DNA of 64,000 nt from Clostridiales bacterium. Its GTDB lineage: Bacteria; Bacillota; Clostridia; Saccharofermentanales; Saccharofermentanaceae. The notes under the pieces are model-generated. The model made no database searches. It was not told where the DNA came from and was given only the letters and a program-made list of their open reading frames with translations. A program made the position numbers and the translations under genes. Below are positions 1 through 9,098 of the stretch, one piece after another; position 1 is the first letter of the stretch; each line of letters opens with the position of its first letter. The stretch spans positions 118,399-182,398 of the forward strand of contig JAFXPN010000039.1 of the NCBI GenBank assembly GCA_017527865.1, written 5' to 3'.

Positions 1-1260
1 ACTGCGTGTGCGGCAGGAGATTCCGGACCGTTATCGGGAAGTTACAGGTTGCGCGGGGATTCTGCCGCGAAAAGGGCGCGTTTAAGTGACGGAGTCCTTA
101 CCGTCGGGAAAAAGGGATCAGGGAAAGTTCTCGAGGAGTTCACGATCGGTATTGATGTGCCCGATGACAAGGACATCAGTCTTGCATATCGTTCGCATAT
201 GGCAGATGACGGATGGTGCGGATGGACGCCTTCCGGGACTAAAGTCATAAGTGAGGACGGTCACGATATAGATACGATACAGCTGATGCTGATCGGCAGG
301 GATGCGTTTATGTACGACATCGAGTACCGCATCGCAGCCGTGGGAGAAGACTGGCAGGAATGGGGAAGCAACGGGATCCAGTTGGGAATTCCCGATGCGC
401 AAAGGCCGATCGAAGCAGTCGAGATAAAGCTTGTCGAACATGAGTCTTATGAACCGCATACCTGGACAGTCATTGAATTCGGTGACGATGACGGACGCCA
501 GGCCATGTTCTATACCATGCATAATAACGATGACGGTACTTTGATCGTGATAGACGGCGGATGGCCGCTTAATGAAGGTCAGGTAAGATCGGTGATCGAA
601 CTCTACGGCGGGCACGTGGATCACTGGTTCCTGACCCACTACGACGAGGACCATGCCTCTGCATTCAATGCGATATATGCCGACCCCCGCGGTATCACCA
701 TAGATAATATTTATGCTACGCCGCTGGACCTGGAGCTGTATCTGGAATGCGCAGCGGAACGCTATTGGGATACGCCGTATGTATATGAGACATTTATCGA
801 GCAGACAGAAGGCGATGAGACGGTCCGTTACCTGAACAGGGGAGATTCGTTCGGGATAGACGGACTTCAGGTCGAAGTGTTTAACGCATACGATCAGATA
901 GTTGTTGATACGGGAAGCCGTGATGTGGCTAACGGCGCTTCACTGGTATTCAGGATAGAGGGAAACGAGGACAGTATCCTCTTCTGCGGAGATATGATCA
1001 GCAGACTGGGACAGCCTCTTCTTGACCTGTACGGCGATCGCCTCGTATCTGAATATGTTCAGGCTGCACATCACGGAAACAACAAGTTGCCGACTGATTT
1101 CTATGCTGAATTGGGGGCGGAAGTTATGTTCTTCGATGGCCCTCCCTGGCTTACGGAGTCAGATGATTATACTGCGAAGGCGCTTATCGAATGGTGCCAC
1201 GACAATGGGATCACAACATATGAATATGCGACCGCACCGAATATCATAGGATTTGACTGA
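1..1260 (+). CDS. ChW-repeat / metallo-beta-lactamase-fold protein (5' end outside window)
   Basis: The reading frame is open from base 1. A TTG at 49 could start it, but no ribosome site precedes it and codons 1-16 are also open, so the gene probably begins upstream of the window. Around codons 60-145 there is a Trp/Gly-rich ChW-type (clostridial hydrophobic W) repeat with 'GWCGW' and 'WQEWGSNG', a cell-surface module. A ComEC-like metallo-beta-lactamase domain follows, with 'VIDGG', the metal motif HYDEDH near codon 213, 'FCGD' and 'AHHGNN'. The likely role is a surface or exported hydrolase of unknown substrate. It ends two bases before the end of the convergent gene on the minus strand. 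Confidence 0.75.
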   Translation, partial: TACAAGDSGPLSGSYRLRGDSAAKRARLSDGVLTVGKKGSGKVLEEFTIGIDVPDDKDISLAYRSHMADDGWCGWTPSGTKVISEDGHDIDTIQLMLIGRDAFMYDIEYRIAAVGEDWQEWGSNGIQLGIPDAQRPIEAVEIKLVEHESYEPHTWTVIEFGDDDGRQAMFYTMHNNDDGTLIVIDGGWPLNEGQVRSVIELYGGHVDHWFLTHYDEDHASAFNAIYADPRGITIDNIYATPLDLELYLECAAERYWDTPYVYETFIEQTEGDETVRYLNRGDSFGIDGLQVEVFNAYDQIVVDTGSRDVANGASLVFRIEGNEDSILFCGDMISRLGQPLLDLYGDRLVSEYVQAAHHGNNKLPTDFYAELGAEVMFFDGPPWLTESDDYTAKALIEWCHDNGITTYEYATAPNIIGFD

Positions 1261-1262
1261 AA

Positions 1263-2864
1263 CTACCTTGCGAGTGCGAAATATCTGGTGAGCCTGTCCA
1301 TGTAGGCCGTGGCTTCTTCCCATGTAAGATCCCTTAATTCATCTCCGTCTGTCTTGACCTGCCAGCCGCTGTCGGGGACGCAGAAGACTGTCTCCATGAA
1401 AGGATCCCGCGCTGGGAGGAAAAGAGAACTTCCCAGGAAGAAATTGGACGCATCGACATCAATGTAATCAAGGATAGTCGGAACAAGATCGAGCGAGTTG
1501 CGTCCCTGTGCATCAAGGACTTGAGGTTCGATTCCCTCATAATAGATAAAGAAGGGGATTGTATCGCAGAAACAATCCGTCCTCGGGTTGTCGAAAGACA
1601 TAACATAGTCGTCATCAGTATAAGTCGCGTGATCCGCCGTATAAATGATGATGGTATCATCGGCGAGTCCCGCTTCTCCCAGTCTGCTCATAAAATCACC
1701 GAAAGCCGCATCGCTGCTGCGGAAGCGGTTGAGCAGATGGTTGTTGCCGTCTCCGAACTCCTCACCGCCCAGATCAAGTGACACGTGAGTCCCGTATGTA
1801 TACACGGCGATAAACACGGGATTGCCCTGCTCGATGCCTTCGGAAAGCTCGCGGTAAACGAGATCATATGTCTCCCCGTCAGTAAGAGGTCGGTCCGTTA
1901 TATCCCCGCTAGTAAGTTTCTCAAAATCAAATGTTGCCAGATAAGCCGTGAAGGGTTCATTGTTGGGTTCGGCATTGATGAATACCGTCTCGTATCCCCT
2001 GCTTGCGAGGATCTCCTGTATGGAAACCAGTCTGTTGGAGTCGAGATTGTCATACTGGTGCGACGAGTACAGCTGTCCTATGAGACCGCGGAGCGTCGCG
2101 GCCGTGTGGTCATAGTAATTCTCAAAGTATAAGCTTCGTTCCATATAGCTCTCGACGTTAGGCATGATGTCTCTCGGATCGGAGATTATGTGCCGGGACA
2201 GACCTTCCGTAAAGATCAGAACGATGTTCGGATCGGAAGGGAGGTTTGAAGGCTTTACGATACCGTCGCCGACAGATTCCGAATAGAATTCTTCATAGGC
2301 AAGCTCGGGATCGGGATTATCGCGCATCAGTTCCTCGATCCTTGCATCGATCCTGCGGCGGTTGACCGCATCCCCGGCAAGGGATACCGCATTAGCGTAA
2401 GCCGAATAACGGGATAATATCACAGGGACGGGAAACAGGATGATAATGCAGATGCACATGATCAGAATGCACTTTTTGTCTTTGTGGCCGATATACCTTA
2501 CGGGCAGGAAAAGAACGATCAGGGCAGCAGCGACCGCAGATCCGTAGAGAACCCCTTTTCCGCTTAAAGCTTCAAGTGAATCGAGGTTGGTCAGCATGAT
2601 CATCTGGATATATCTGCCTGCGAAGCACAGGACGACCGACTGCGCATATACGATGAACAGAAGGATCACTCCGGTTATGTATGAAGCGATGACCGACCGC
2701 TTTGCCATAAGATCGGTGACGAGGAAGATAAGAGCCGATTCGGCCAATATCGTCAGCAAAAAGCGCGGATCGCCCATTATCCTCAGCGCGCAGGCTGCGA
2801 ACACTGAAGGCAGAAGAAATTTTACCGCAGTTGTTATGGCAAGTGGGGTGCGATGTGTTTCCAT
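1263..2864 (-). CDS. LtaS-like membrane sulfatase-fold phosphotransferase
   Basis: About five N-terminal membrane helices are followed by an extracytoplasmic alkaline-phosphatase/sulfatase-fold domain, the layout of lipoteichoic acid synthases. Visible motifs are 'IFTEGLSRHI' (metal-binding Glu), 'HTAATLRG' (candidate Thr nucleophile), 'YGTHVSL' and 'YTADHATYT' (Asp-His metal ligands). LtaS-type enzymes transfer glycerol phosphate, or related phospho-groups, from lipids to surface polymers; the substrate here is unknown. An ATG at 2903 would add 13 residues, but I prefer the ATG at 2864: a perfect TATAAT lies seven bases upstream with no ribosome site, which suggests a leaderless transcript. 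At about 533 residues it is somewhat shorter than LtaS. Confidence 0.8.
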   Translation of the reverse strand: METHRTPLAITTAVKFLLPSVFAACALRIMGDPRFLLTILAESALIFLVTDLMAKRSVIASYITGVILLFIVYAQSVVLCFAGRYIQMIMLTNLDSLEALSGKGVLYGSAVAAALIVLFLPVRYIGHKDKKCILIMCICIIILFPVPVILSRYSAYANAVSLAGDAVNRRRIDARIEELMRDNPDPELAYEEFYSESVGDGIVKPSNLPSDPNIVLIFTEGLSRHIISDPRDIMPNVESYMERSLYFENYYDHTAATLRGLIGQLYSSHQYDNLDSNRLVSIQEILASRGYETVFINAEPNNEPFTAYLATFDFEKLTSGDITDRPLTDGETYDLVYRELSEGIEQGNPVFIAVYTYGTHVSLDLGGEEFGDGNNHLLNRFRSSDAAFGDFMSRLGEAGLADDTIIIYTADHATYTDDDYVMSFDNPRTDCFCDTIPFFIYYEGIEPQVLDAQGRNSLDLVPTILDYIDVDASNFFLGSSLFLPARDPFMETVFCVPDSGWQVKTDGDELRDLTWEEATAYMDRLTRYFALAR

Positions 2865-2871
2865 ATCAATT

Positions 2872-2877
2872 ATTATA
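2872..2877 (-). promoter_or_regulatory. -10 box (TATAAT) for the LtaS-like gene, leaderless arrangement
   Basis: A consensus TATAAT on the minus strand lies seven bases before the ATG at 2864, so transcription would begin at or next to the start codon. No convincing -35 box is seen. Confidence 0.4.
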
Positions 2878-2921
2878 AGAGGGACATCATTCCTTTTCCA
2901 CATTCAATTTGCTTCAGAATG

Positions 2922-2930
2922 TGTTATATT
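2922..2930 (+). promoter_or_regulatory. Extended -10 promoter (TGT-TATATT) for the DUF5648 operon
   Basis: TGT followed by TATATT forms an extended -10 element about 50 bases before the ATG at 2978. The -35 region is weak. It would drive the collinear genes from 2978 onward. Confidence 0.4.
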
Positions 2931-2977
2931 GCAAGAGATACCGATTGGTATAACCCGATAATGAACGAGGTGACGGT

Positions 2978-5317
2978 ATGAAGGTTTTTGAGTCAGGCAG
3001 GATCAGGATCGTCTCAATGCTTTTGTCGATGATCTTGCTTCTTGGCATAATCCCCGCGATCCCGAAGCAGGAAGTCATTGCCGATGTGGCATCGGTCGAC
3101 ATGTACAGGCTCTATAACCCGAACAGCGGTGAGCATTTCTATACATCGAGTACCGGTGAACGCGACGTGTTGATCGGTCTGGGTTGGAATTATGAGGGGA
3201 TCGGCTGGGTCGCGCCTTCGACGTCGAATACACCAGTCTATAGATTATACAATCAGTATGGAGGTGAGCATCATTATACGACCAGCCTGAGCGAGCGTAA
3301 TAATCTCATCAGACTCGGCTGGAACGACGAGGGTATCGGCTGGTATTCCGATGATTCGCACAGCGTGCCTTTGTACAGAGAGTATAACCCTAACCAGTTC
3401 GCCAACAATCACAACTATACGACTTCAAGAAACGAGCATAATTATCTCATATCGATCGGATGGCGGGATGAGGGCATCGCCTGGTATGGCATAGGAGGGG
3501 GAAGCCCTGTTACGCCTACGCCGCCTCCCACTGATACCGGTATCGAGGGATACAGCTATGAGATAATCCCATTGCTCGCTCCTTTTAATCAATACTTTTA
3601 TATCAGGACTGATAATCCTGATCCCGAGTCCTTCAGGTTCGCCGATGTATCAAGTGTGTATGCCGAGGGCTCTGATAACCCCGGAAGCATTACACCGGTA
3701 GATACGGTTTTCGCTGATGTCAGGTATGAAGACGCAAGTATAGCGCGCGTAAACGGCGGGTATATAGCTGCGGGTTCCCTGACGGATGGCGGTACCATGA
3801 GGCTTCAGAAAGTCGTGGTAACGGGATCGTACCCCGTAACAAATATCACCACGGGACAGGTAACCATACAAAAGACGTATCAGTATATTGATACAAACAT
3901 AACCAAAGAAGTGTCTGCGGTCATGAGCAATCTGGATTACGTGATACGGAACTATACAACGTCCGGAGCCGCATTCTTCGATAATATGGATTCAGCTCAG
4001 GCGGGATTCGGGAGCATCTGCCTTTACAGCGGCACATATGTGTTGGGCGAACTCAAGAAAAAAGAGGGGCTGTACTTCGGATTGTCAACGTCCCCTCATG
4101 CGGATCAGACTTTCTATATCCAGGATCCTTATTACAGAGAGGATTCACAATCGATGCTTACGGGAGCACTGTATCCGTTCAGATATGATTCTCTCGGATT
4201 CCCCAGCTTTATGGTGAGCGTAGCCAAAAAGCTCGATCCTTCCGCTACTTACCAGTGGGACAGCTATAATCACTATATAGTCCACATTACATGCAACGGG
4301 GAGACGAGATCCTACGGAGGCGCGGGAACCGGCGGCGGACAGGGTATCGAGCGCAATATGATAAGCCGTTACTTTAAGTTTAACGGAAGTTCAGGAGATC
4401 TTTACGGGAACTATACGTTGACATCTCTTGCGCAGCTTAACAACGAATACGGCGCACTTGAGATCCCTGACAGGCGCGAAAACATCCTTACCTGCCAGCA
4501 GGTAAGAAACAGCGTCGGCACGGAAGGAAGATATGTGAGGTTGATCCTTATCACGTCGATATTCGGAGGATCTACGACGGGGTATACATATCTTTATGAC
4601 AATGGCGCAACCGGCGAAAGTTCAAATAGAACCCTAAACATCGGTCATTTCTCTAATGCATGGTTTGAGGGAAGATACTATAACACAAGGGAATACTGGT
4701 ATCCGGGCGCAGGCCTTGCGGATACGGCACAGAATGTTCAGCCCGCTCTCGTATTCAGGGATTTCCATATGCCGCTGCCGGCATCGAGCGCAGGCATCTA
4801 TGCCCTTATAGGAACTCCCATCGGGTCTTCCGCGTGGAGTGTTCGTAAATCACAGATCACTTCGGCATGCGGATATGATCCTGCTACCGGAAACTGGAAC
4901 GGATTTACTTATTTTAAATACAATTCCACGACGGGCAACTGGGAATTGGATTATTTCGAGAGTTATAACCGTTACAGGGTCTACTTCTCGAGCGGCGTCT
5001 TCGTGGGTAATACAGACACCCGGGTAACGGATGCGGATTTTGTCAATGCAAGTGTGATAACGCTTGCGGAGGGTACTGCTATGGGCGTTGATGCCAATAC
5101 GAATACGGAGCCTGCGAGTTTCCTTATCTACGACCGGACTGTTGAGCCCGGAACAGAAGGGACATTGTCGAGCCCGTCGGCATATGCGGTGGATGTGTCC
5201 GATCCGAGAGCAGACTTTGATCCCGCGGCAGGACCTTCCGCAACGGATGAGAATGTGTATATCAATTACAACCGGATTGACCCGGATCCTGTAAATGAAG
5301 AGATTGAAGAGAACTAA
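2978..5317 (+). CDS. Secreted DUF5648 triple-repeat protein with large unknown C-terminal region
   Basis: A signal peptide covers residues 1-35 (basic start, Leu/Ile-rich core). Three consecutive DUF5648-type repeats follow at about 42-85, 86-130 and 131-172, each with a YRxYNxxxxEHxYT opening and a 'GWxxEGIxW' close. A Pro/Thr linker (about 177-187) leads into roughly 590 residues rich in Tyr, Gly, Ser and Asn that I do not recognise; these look extracellular and beta-rich. No sortase signal or membrane anchor is seen at the C-terminus. The start is supported by 'gaggtgacgg' just upstream. It is the first gene of a tight unit in which four of the seven proteins carry the same repeat block, so it is probably a surface-associated protein that binds a local glycan (inference). 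Confidence 0.75.
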   Translation: MKVFESGRIRIVSMLLSMILLLGIIPAIPKQEVIADVASVDMYRLYNPNSGEHFYTSSTGERDVLIGLGWNYEGIGWVAPSTSNTPVYRLYNQYGGEHHYTTSLSERNNLIRLGWNDEGIGWYSDDSHSVPLYREYNPNQFANNHNYTTSRNEHNYLISIGWRDEGIAWYGIGGGSPVTPTPPPTDTGIEGYSYEIIPLLAPFNQYFYIRTDNPDPESFRFADVSSVYAEGSDNPGSITPVDTVFADVRYEDASIARVNGGYIAAGSLTDGGTMRLQKVVVTGSYPVTNITTGQVTIQKTYQYIDTNITKEVSAVMSNLDYVIRNYTTSGAAFFDNMDSAQAGFGSICLYSGTYVLGELKKKEGLYFGLSTSPHADQTFYIQDPYYREDSQSMLTGALYPFRYDSLGFPSFMVSVAKKLDPSATYQWDSYNHYIVHITCNGETRSYGGAGTGGGQGIERNMISRYFKFNGSSGDLYGNYTLTSLAQLNNEYGALEIPDRRENILTCQQVRNSVGTEGRYVRLILITSIFGGSTTGYTYLYDNGATGESSNRTLNIGHFSNAWFEGRYYNTREYWYPGAGLADTAQNVQPALVFRDFHMPLPASSAGIYALIGTPIGSSAWSVRKSQITSACGYDPATGNWNGFTYFKYNSTTGNWELDYFESYNRYRVYFSSGVFVGNTDTRVTDADFVNASVITLAEGTAMGVDANTNTEPASFLIYDRTVEPGTEGTLSSPSAYAVDVSDPRADFDPAAGPSATDENVYINYNRIDPDPVNEEIEEN

Positions 5318-5338
5318 TGATAATAGGGAGGTACTTCG

Positions 5339-6817
5339 ATGAAGAGGATTAAGCTGATTGCGGCAGTACTGTCGGTGACCTTTGTTATGGGAATGATCCC
5401 GTTGTCTAAGGTCAGGGCGGATGATAATGAATATAATACAGGGCTGGAGCCTCTCGAAGCCGTCAGGATCCCGGATGAAGAAGCCGGCGAACTGTTTGAG
5501 GAAGTCGTATTTGACCGGGCAAGTCATGCGACTGCCACGAACAGTACATACGGCAAGTATACCTGTGACGCTTTCTATGATCAGATGTCAGCTGATGAGA
5601 AGCAGCTGTATGATAATCTGTATGCAGCTTGTGAGACAGCCCTTACGGGGAATGCCGATCTGAGCGTTTATTTTAATCATACCGTTGTCGGACCTGCGGA
5701 ATACAGTAACCTTACGGATGATGAAGTAGCTAATGTGATATGGATCTTTATGAACAGTAATCCGCAGTTCTATTTCCTCAGCAACGGTTATATGTTTTCT
5801 TCGAGCAGCATACTCATAATGTGCTTTGACGAGTTTAAGACAGGTTCTGCAAGGCGGGAAGCTACGAATGCATATTTCAGTGTCGTTAATGAGATCATGA
5901 CCGCGGTGAATACGGGATCGACTCCTTATGCCAAGGTCAAGATCGCGCACGATGAGCTTAGTGACCGTGTTACTTATAACCTTGATGCTGATTTCAATCA
6001 GAGCAGCTACAGCGCATTTGTTCTGGGGCAGACCGTTTGCGCCGGATACGCGGAGGCCATGGAATGCCTTTGCAATGCAGCAGGAGTACCTGCGATAGCG
6101 GTTACCAGTACCGGACACGAATGGAACGAGGTATGTTTGAACGGTTATTGGTATGTTGTGGATGTAACGTGGGACGATGGTGATCCCGGAACAATATATG
6201 ATTACTTTTTAAAGAGCTATGCTACGGTCAAGGGTTACAGTGATTATGCAAGCCTGCATCATACATTAGAGGCATTCTGGACACCCTGCGGCTGTCCCGA
6301 ATGTCTGTACGACTGGCCGGAACCCAATCCCAATCCGAATCCCGATCCCGATCCCAACCCTGATCCTGATCCGAACCCCGATCCGGATCCCGATCCCGCG
6401 CCTGCAGGTTCGGTCAATATGTACAGACTTTATAATCCCAACAGCGGGGAGCATTTCTATACATCGAGTTTAGGAGAGAGGAATAATCTCATCAGTCTCG
6501 GCTGGAACGATGAAGGCATCGGATGGATCGCTCCCAGGACTTCTGACACTCCCGTATACAGACTATACAATCAGTACGGCGGAGAGCATCACTATACGAC
6601 CAGCATAGCCGAGCGCAATCATCTTATCAGTGTCGGCTGGAATGATGAGGGGATAGGATGGTATTCTGATGATGCACAGACGGTTCCTTTATACAGGCAG
6701 TACAATCCGAATGCATTTGCAAACAACCATAACTACACAACATCTTTGTCTGAGAACAACTGGCTCGTATCTATCGGTTGGCATGCTGAAGGCATCGGCT
6801 GGTACGGCGTAGGCTGA
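5339..6817 (+). CDS. Secreted transglutaminase-like protein with DUF5648 repeats
   Basis: A signal peptide (about residues 1-28, ending near 'KVRA') precedes a transglutaminase-like core. The Cys-His-Asp triad is visible as 'QTVCAGYAEAM' (C234), 'TGHEWNEV' (H260) and 'YVVDVTWDDG' (D275). Family members are cysteine proteases or peptide cross-linkers. A low-complexity Pro-Asn/Pro-Asp linker (about 329-355) connects to three DUF5648 repeats (361-492) that end the protein. The start follows 'agggaggtacttcg', a good ribosome site, 22 bases after the preceding stop. It is a close relative of the protein at 12866. A role in processing or cross-linking surface proteins, with the repeats as wall- or glycan-binding anchors, is inference. 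Confidence 0.85.
   Translation: MKRIKLIAAVLSVTFVMGMIPLSKVRADDNEYNTGLEPLEAVRIPDEEAGELFEEVVFDRASHATATNSTYGKYTCDAFYDQMSADEKQLYDNLYAACETALTGNADLSVYFNHTVVGPAEYSNLTDDEVANVIWIFMNSNPQFYFLSNGYMFSSSSILIMCFDEFKTGSARREATNAYFSVVNEIMTAVNTGSTPYAKVKIAHDELSDRVTYNLDADFNQSSYSAFVLGQTVCAGYAEAMECLCNAAGVPAIAVTSTGHEWNEVCLNGYWYVVDVTWDDGDPGTIYDYFLKSYATVKGYSDYASLHHTLEAFWTPCGCPECLYDWPEPNPNPNPDPDPNPDPDPNPDPDPDPAPAGSVNMYRLYNPNSGEHFYTSSLGERNNLISLGWNDEGIGWIAPRTSDTPVYRLYNQYGGEHHYTTSIAERNHLISVGWNDEGIGWYSDDAQTVPLYRQYNPNAFANNHNYTTSLSENNWLVSIGWHAEGIGWYGVG
6323..6405 (+). repeat. Low-complexity Pro-Asn/Pro-Asp linker repeat
   Basis: Degenerate tandem CCNAAY/CCNGAY hexamer units encode alternating Pro with Asn or Asp between the transglutaminase core and the DUF5648 repeats. 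This is a typical extended surface-protein linker and a likely site of length variation. Confidence 0.8.
6569..6716 (+). repeat. 148-bp near-identical repeat, copy 1 (DUF5648 coding)
   Basis: This stretch matches 12483-12630 base for base except position 6658 (A here, T at 12572). It encodes most of DUF5648 repeat 2 and the start of repeat 3. The other DUF5648 genes in the window are much more diverged at the DNA level. Confidence 0.95.
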
Positions 6818-6825
6818 AGAGGATC

Positions 6826-7641
6826 ATGCCGGAAGACCGGAGTTTTTACATTTTGACGGTCCTGTATAACAGGAAGATCGAAGACATCAGATCGATCGAT
6901 GTTTTTATGGGATTTACAGAAAAACACCCGGACACTGCTCTGATCGTTGCCGACAATTCGACCGATGAAGCGGTAAAGGCGCACAACGCGGCATCAGACC
7001 TTTCGTTAAAGTATATCGACTGCGGAGGGAATGCCGGTTTGAGCAGGGCATATAACCTCGCATTGAATACGATAGAAGACCGGGAATTCAGGGTTATGAC
7101 GGCTGATGATGATACGCTTTTCGAAGCTGAGTATGTGGAGAATGTTTACGCGGCCTCAAAAGAGGAAAGCAACCGGGACAGAGTGATCTGCGGTGTTGTC
7201 GATGCGGGCGGTAAGTGGATATCTCCGCGGACAACAGGGACGGCGAACGCGGCCGCTTCATTCCTTCTTAAGAGGCCGGAACCCGGCGTATATGTGAACA
7301 GGGATCCCATCAACAGCGGGATGTGCATACCGGGCGGATTGATAAGAAAGACCGGCGGGTACGATGAGAGGCTTTACCTCGACGGGGTCGATTATCTGCT
7401 TATGTATAAGTTAAGGCAGTCAGGTTACGGTGAAGTCCTGGTAGTCCCGGGGAAGATAACCCAGGAGTTCTCGGGCGATTCCGCTGATAAGGGGTCAGTA
7501 TTAAGACGGTGGGAGATCTATCGGAAAGACTTTAAGACTTACTGTGAGATAACGCATAAGTCTGCGTTTTATAAGTATTATTATCTGGCAAGAAGAGCGC
7601 TCGGCATCAGGCTGAAGCTGCTGTTTAAGGGGAGAAGATAA
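6826..7641 (+). CDS. Family 2 glycosyltransferase
   Basis: A 271-residue GT-A fold enzyme. The nucleotide-binding opening is 'FYILTVLYNR', followed by 'IVADNSTD', 'GGNAGLSRAYN' and a DxD-type 'MTADDDTLF'. The GNxGLxxAYN signature is common in rhamnosyl- and galactofuranosyl-type GT2 enzymes. It would act at the cytoplasmic membrane face, adding one sugar from a nucleotide donor. It starts nine bases after the preceding stop and shares one base with the next gene, so the three glycosyltransferases here are probably translated together. Donor and acceptor are not determinable by eye. Confidence 0.85.
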   Translation: MPEDRSFYILTVLYNRKIEDIRSIDVFMGFTEKHPDTALIVADNSTDEAVKAHNAASDLSLKYIDCGGNAGLSRAYNLALNTIEDREFRVMTADDDTLFEAEYVENVYAASKEESNRDRVICGVVDAGGKWISPRTTGTANAAASFLLKRPEPGVYVNRDPINSGMCIPGGLIRKTGGYDERLYLDGVDYLLMYKLRQSGYGEVLVVPGKITQEFSGDSADKGSVLRRWEIYRKDFKTYCEITHKSAFYKYYYLARRALGIRLKLLFKGRR

Positions 7642-9098
7642 TGTCGGAAGATCTGCGCATACAACTGGGCCGCGTGCTCACAAAGGGTTACGCTCTGTTT
7701 AAAGGCAAGACAAACGGTACGGTGTTCGGAGTCGAGAGGACCGCGGAAGAACTTGACAGGCAGCGCGGGACAACATTTAAAACGGATGCGAAGATCAGCA
7801 TAATCACTCCGCTTTACAACACTCCGGCGGGCTTTTTAAGGGAGATGATAGAGTCGGTCATCGCGCAGACCTACGGCAATTGGGAACTGGTTCTCGTTGA
7901 TTTCTCGGATGCCGCCGGATCAGAAGTTAAGACAATTGCGGAAGAATATATGGCTGAATGTGACCGCATAATCTTCCGGAGCGGCTGTGAGAATAAGGGT
8001 ATCGCGGAGAATACCAATACGTGCATCAGCATGGCATCGGGCGATTTTATCGGCATCCTGGATCACGATGACGTCCTTCATCCTTCGGCGCTTTACGAGG
8101 TGATGAAGGCGATCGATGACGGAGCGGACTTTGTCTATTCCGATGAGATCAAATTCGAAGAGGATGTTGACCGGCCGTTCCTTCCGGCATTCAAACCTGA
8201 CTTCGGGCGCGAGGAACTGAAAGTAAGAAACTATATCTGTCATTTTAATGTATATAAGAAGTCATTGCTTGATGAGGCAGGCGGCGGGTACGACCCTGAC
8301 TTTGACGGTTCGCAGGATCATGAGATCGTATTAAGGCTCACGGAAAAGGCAAAGAAGATCGTTCATATTCCCGAGATTCTTTACTTCTGGCGGATACACG
8401 CCGCATCCGTTGCGGGAAATATCGGAGCAAAGCCGTATGCACTGGAGGCAGGTGTCAGAGCGGTCAAGGCTGCATACGAGCGGGAAGGATATCCCGGGGT
8501 AAGATTTGATGACAGTTATAAAGCGCCTAATTACGATCCTCTTCCTGTCGATCCCCAAGCGGCTGAAGTGAAAGTGATCACCTTGGATGACGGCGTTCCC
8601 GGGGTTGAAGAACTGTTGAAAGAAACGTCGGAAGAATATCTGCTTCTCATAAGCAGGGACCTTAAGATAACGACAGAAGATTACTTAGGACGGATGCTGG
8701 TCTACGCCATGCAGCGGGGAGTGGCGGCAGTTGATGCCATGATAACCGATGGCCGCGGCAGGATAATCTCGGCAGGGCTTTATGTAAGAGAGGACGGTTC
8801 CTTCGGCGCGAGAGGCATGGGCAGAAAGGCGGATTTCCCGGGATACGAGAGCGATTTTACGCATGCGAGAAATGTCAGCGCTTCAAGCGGCATCTGCACC
8901 ATGATATCGAGATCTGACTTCGGCAAACCCGGATCGCGCATGGTCTGGACTCCGCATGTGTCAGCAACCGGTAACAAAGATAAAATAATGAAGGCGGTCC
9001 GCGGGCGTATAATGGTAATTGACGGCATCGGGGACAGGGACCCTTACTACAATCCCAATATACTCAAGTTCCGTCTCGAAAAGGATAATGTCATATGA
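7641..9098 (+). CDS. Family 2 glycosyltransferase (rhamnosyltransferase-like, degenerate second domain)
   Basis: The N-terminal GT2 domain (about residues 50-310) shows 'ISIITPLYNTP', the metal-binding 'ILDHDDVLHPSAL', and 'GSQDHEIVLRLTEKAKKIVHIPEILYFWR' split over nearby lines of the same fold. This closely parallels the first GT2 domain of the 1178-residue protein at 16638. The remaining 150 or so residues resemble part of a second GT2 domain but lack its DxD motif. It overlaps its neighbours by one and four bases. The likely role is one linkage of a rhamnose-type polymer; the sugar specificity is inferred from resemblance and from the rml genes in the window. Confidence 0.8.
   Translation: MSEDLRIQLGRVLTKGYALFKGKTNGTVFGVERTAEELDRQRGTTFKTDAKISIITPLYNTPAGFLREMIESVIAQTYGNWELVLVDFSDAAGSEVKTIAEEYMAECDRIIFRSGCENKGIAENTNTCISMASGDFIGILDHDDVLHPSALYEVMKAIDDGADFVYSDEIKFEEDVDRPFLPAFKPDFGREELKVRNYICHFNVYKKSLLDEAGGGYDPDFDGSQDHEIVLRLTEKAKKIVHIPEILYFWRIHAASVAGNIGAKPYALEAGVRAVKAAYEREGYPGVRFDDSYKAPNYDPLPVDPQAAEVKVITLDDGVPGVEELLKETSEEYLLLISRDLKITTEDYLGRMLVYAMQRGVAAVDAMITDGRGRIISAGLYVREDGSFGARGMGRKADFPGYESDFTHARNVSASSGICTMISRSDFGKPGSRMVWTPHVSATGNKDKIMKAVRGRIMVIDGIGDRDPYYNPNILKFRLEKDNVI

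Noticed and set aside
6323..6405. Short tandem repeats that might suggest a CRISPR array or regulatory repeat
   Set aside because: The units are six-base, degenerate and in frame, encoding a Pro-Asn/Asp linker. There are no constant repeats with unique spacers, and no CRISPR array or cas gene was seen in the window.
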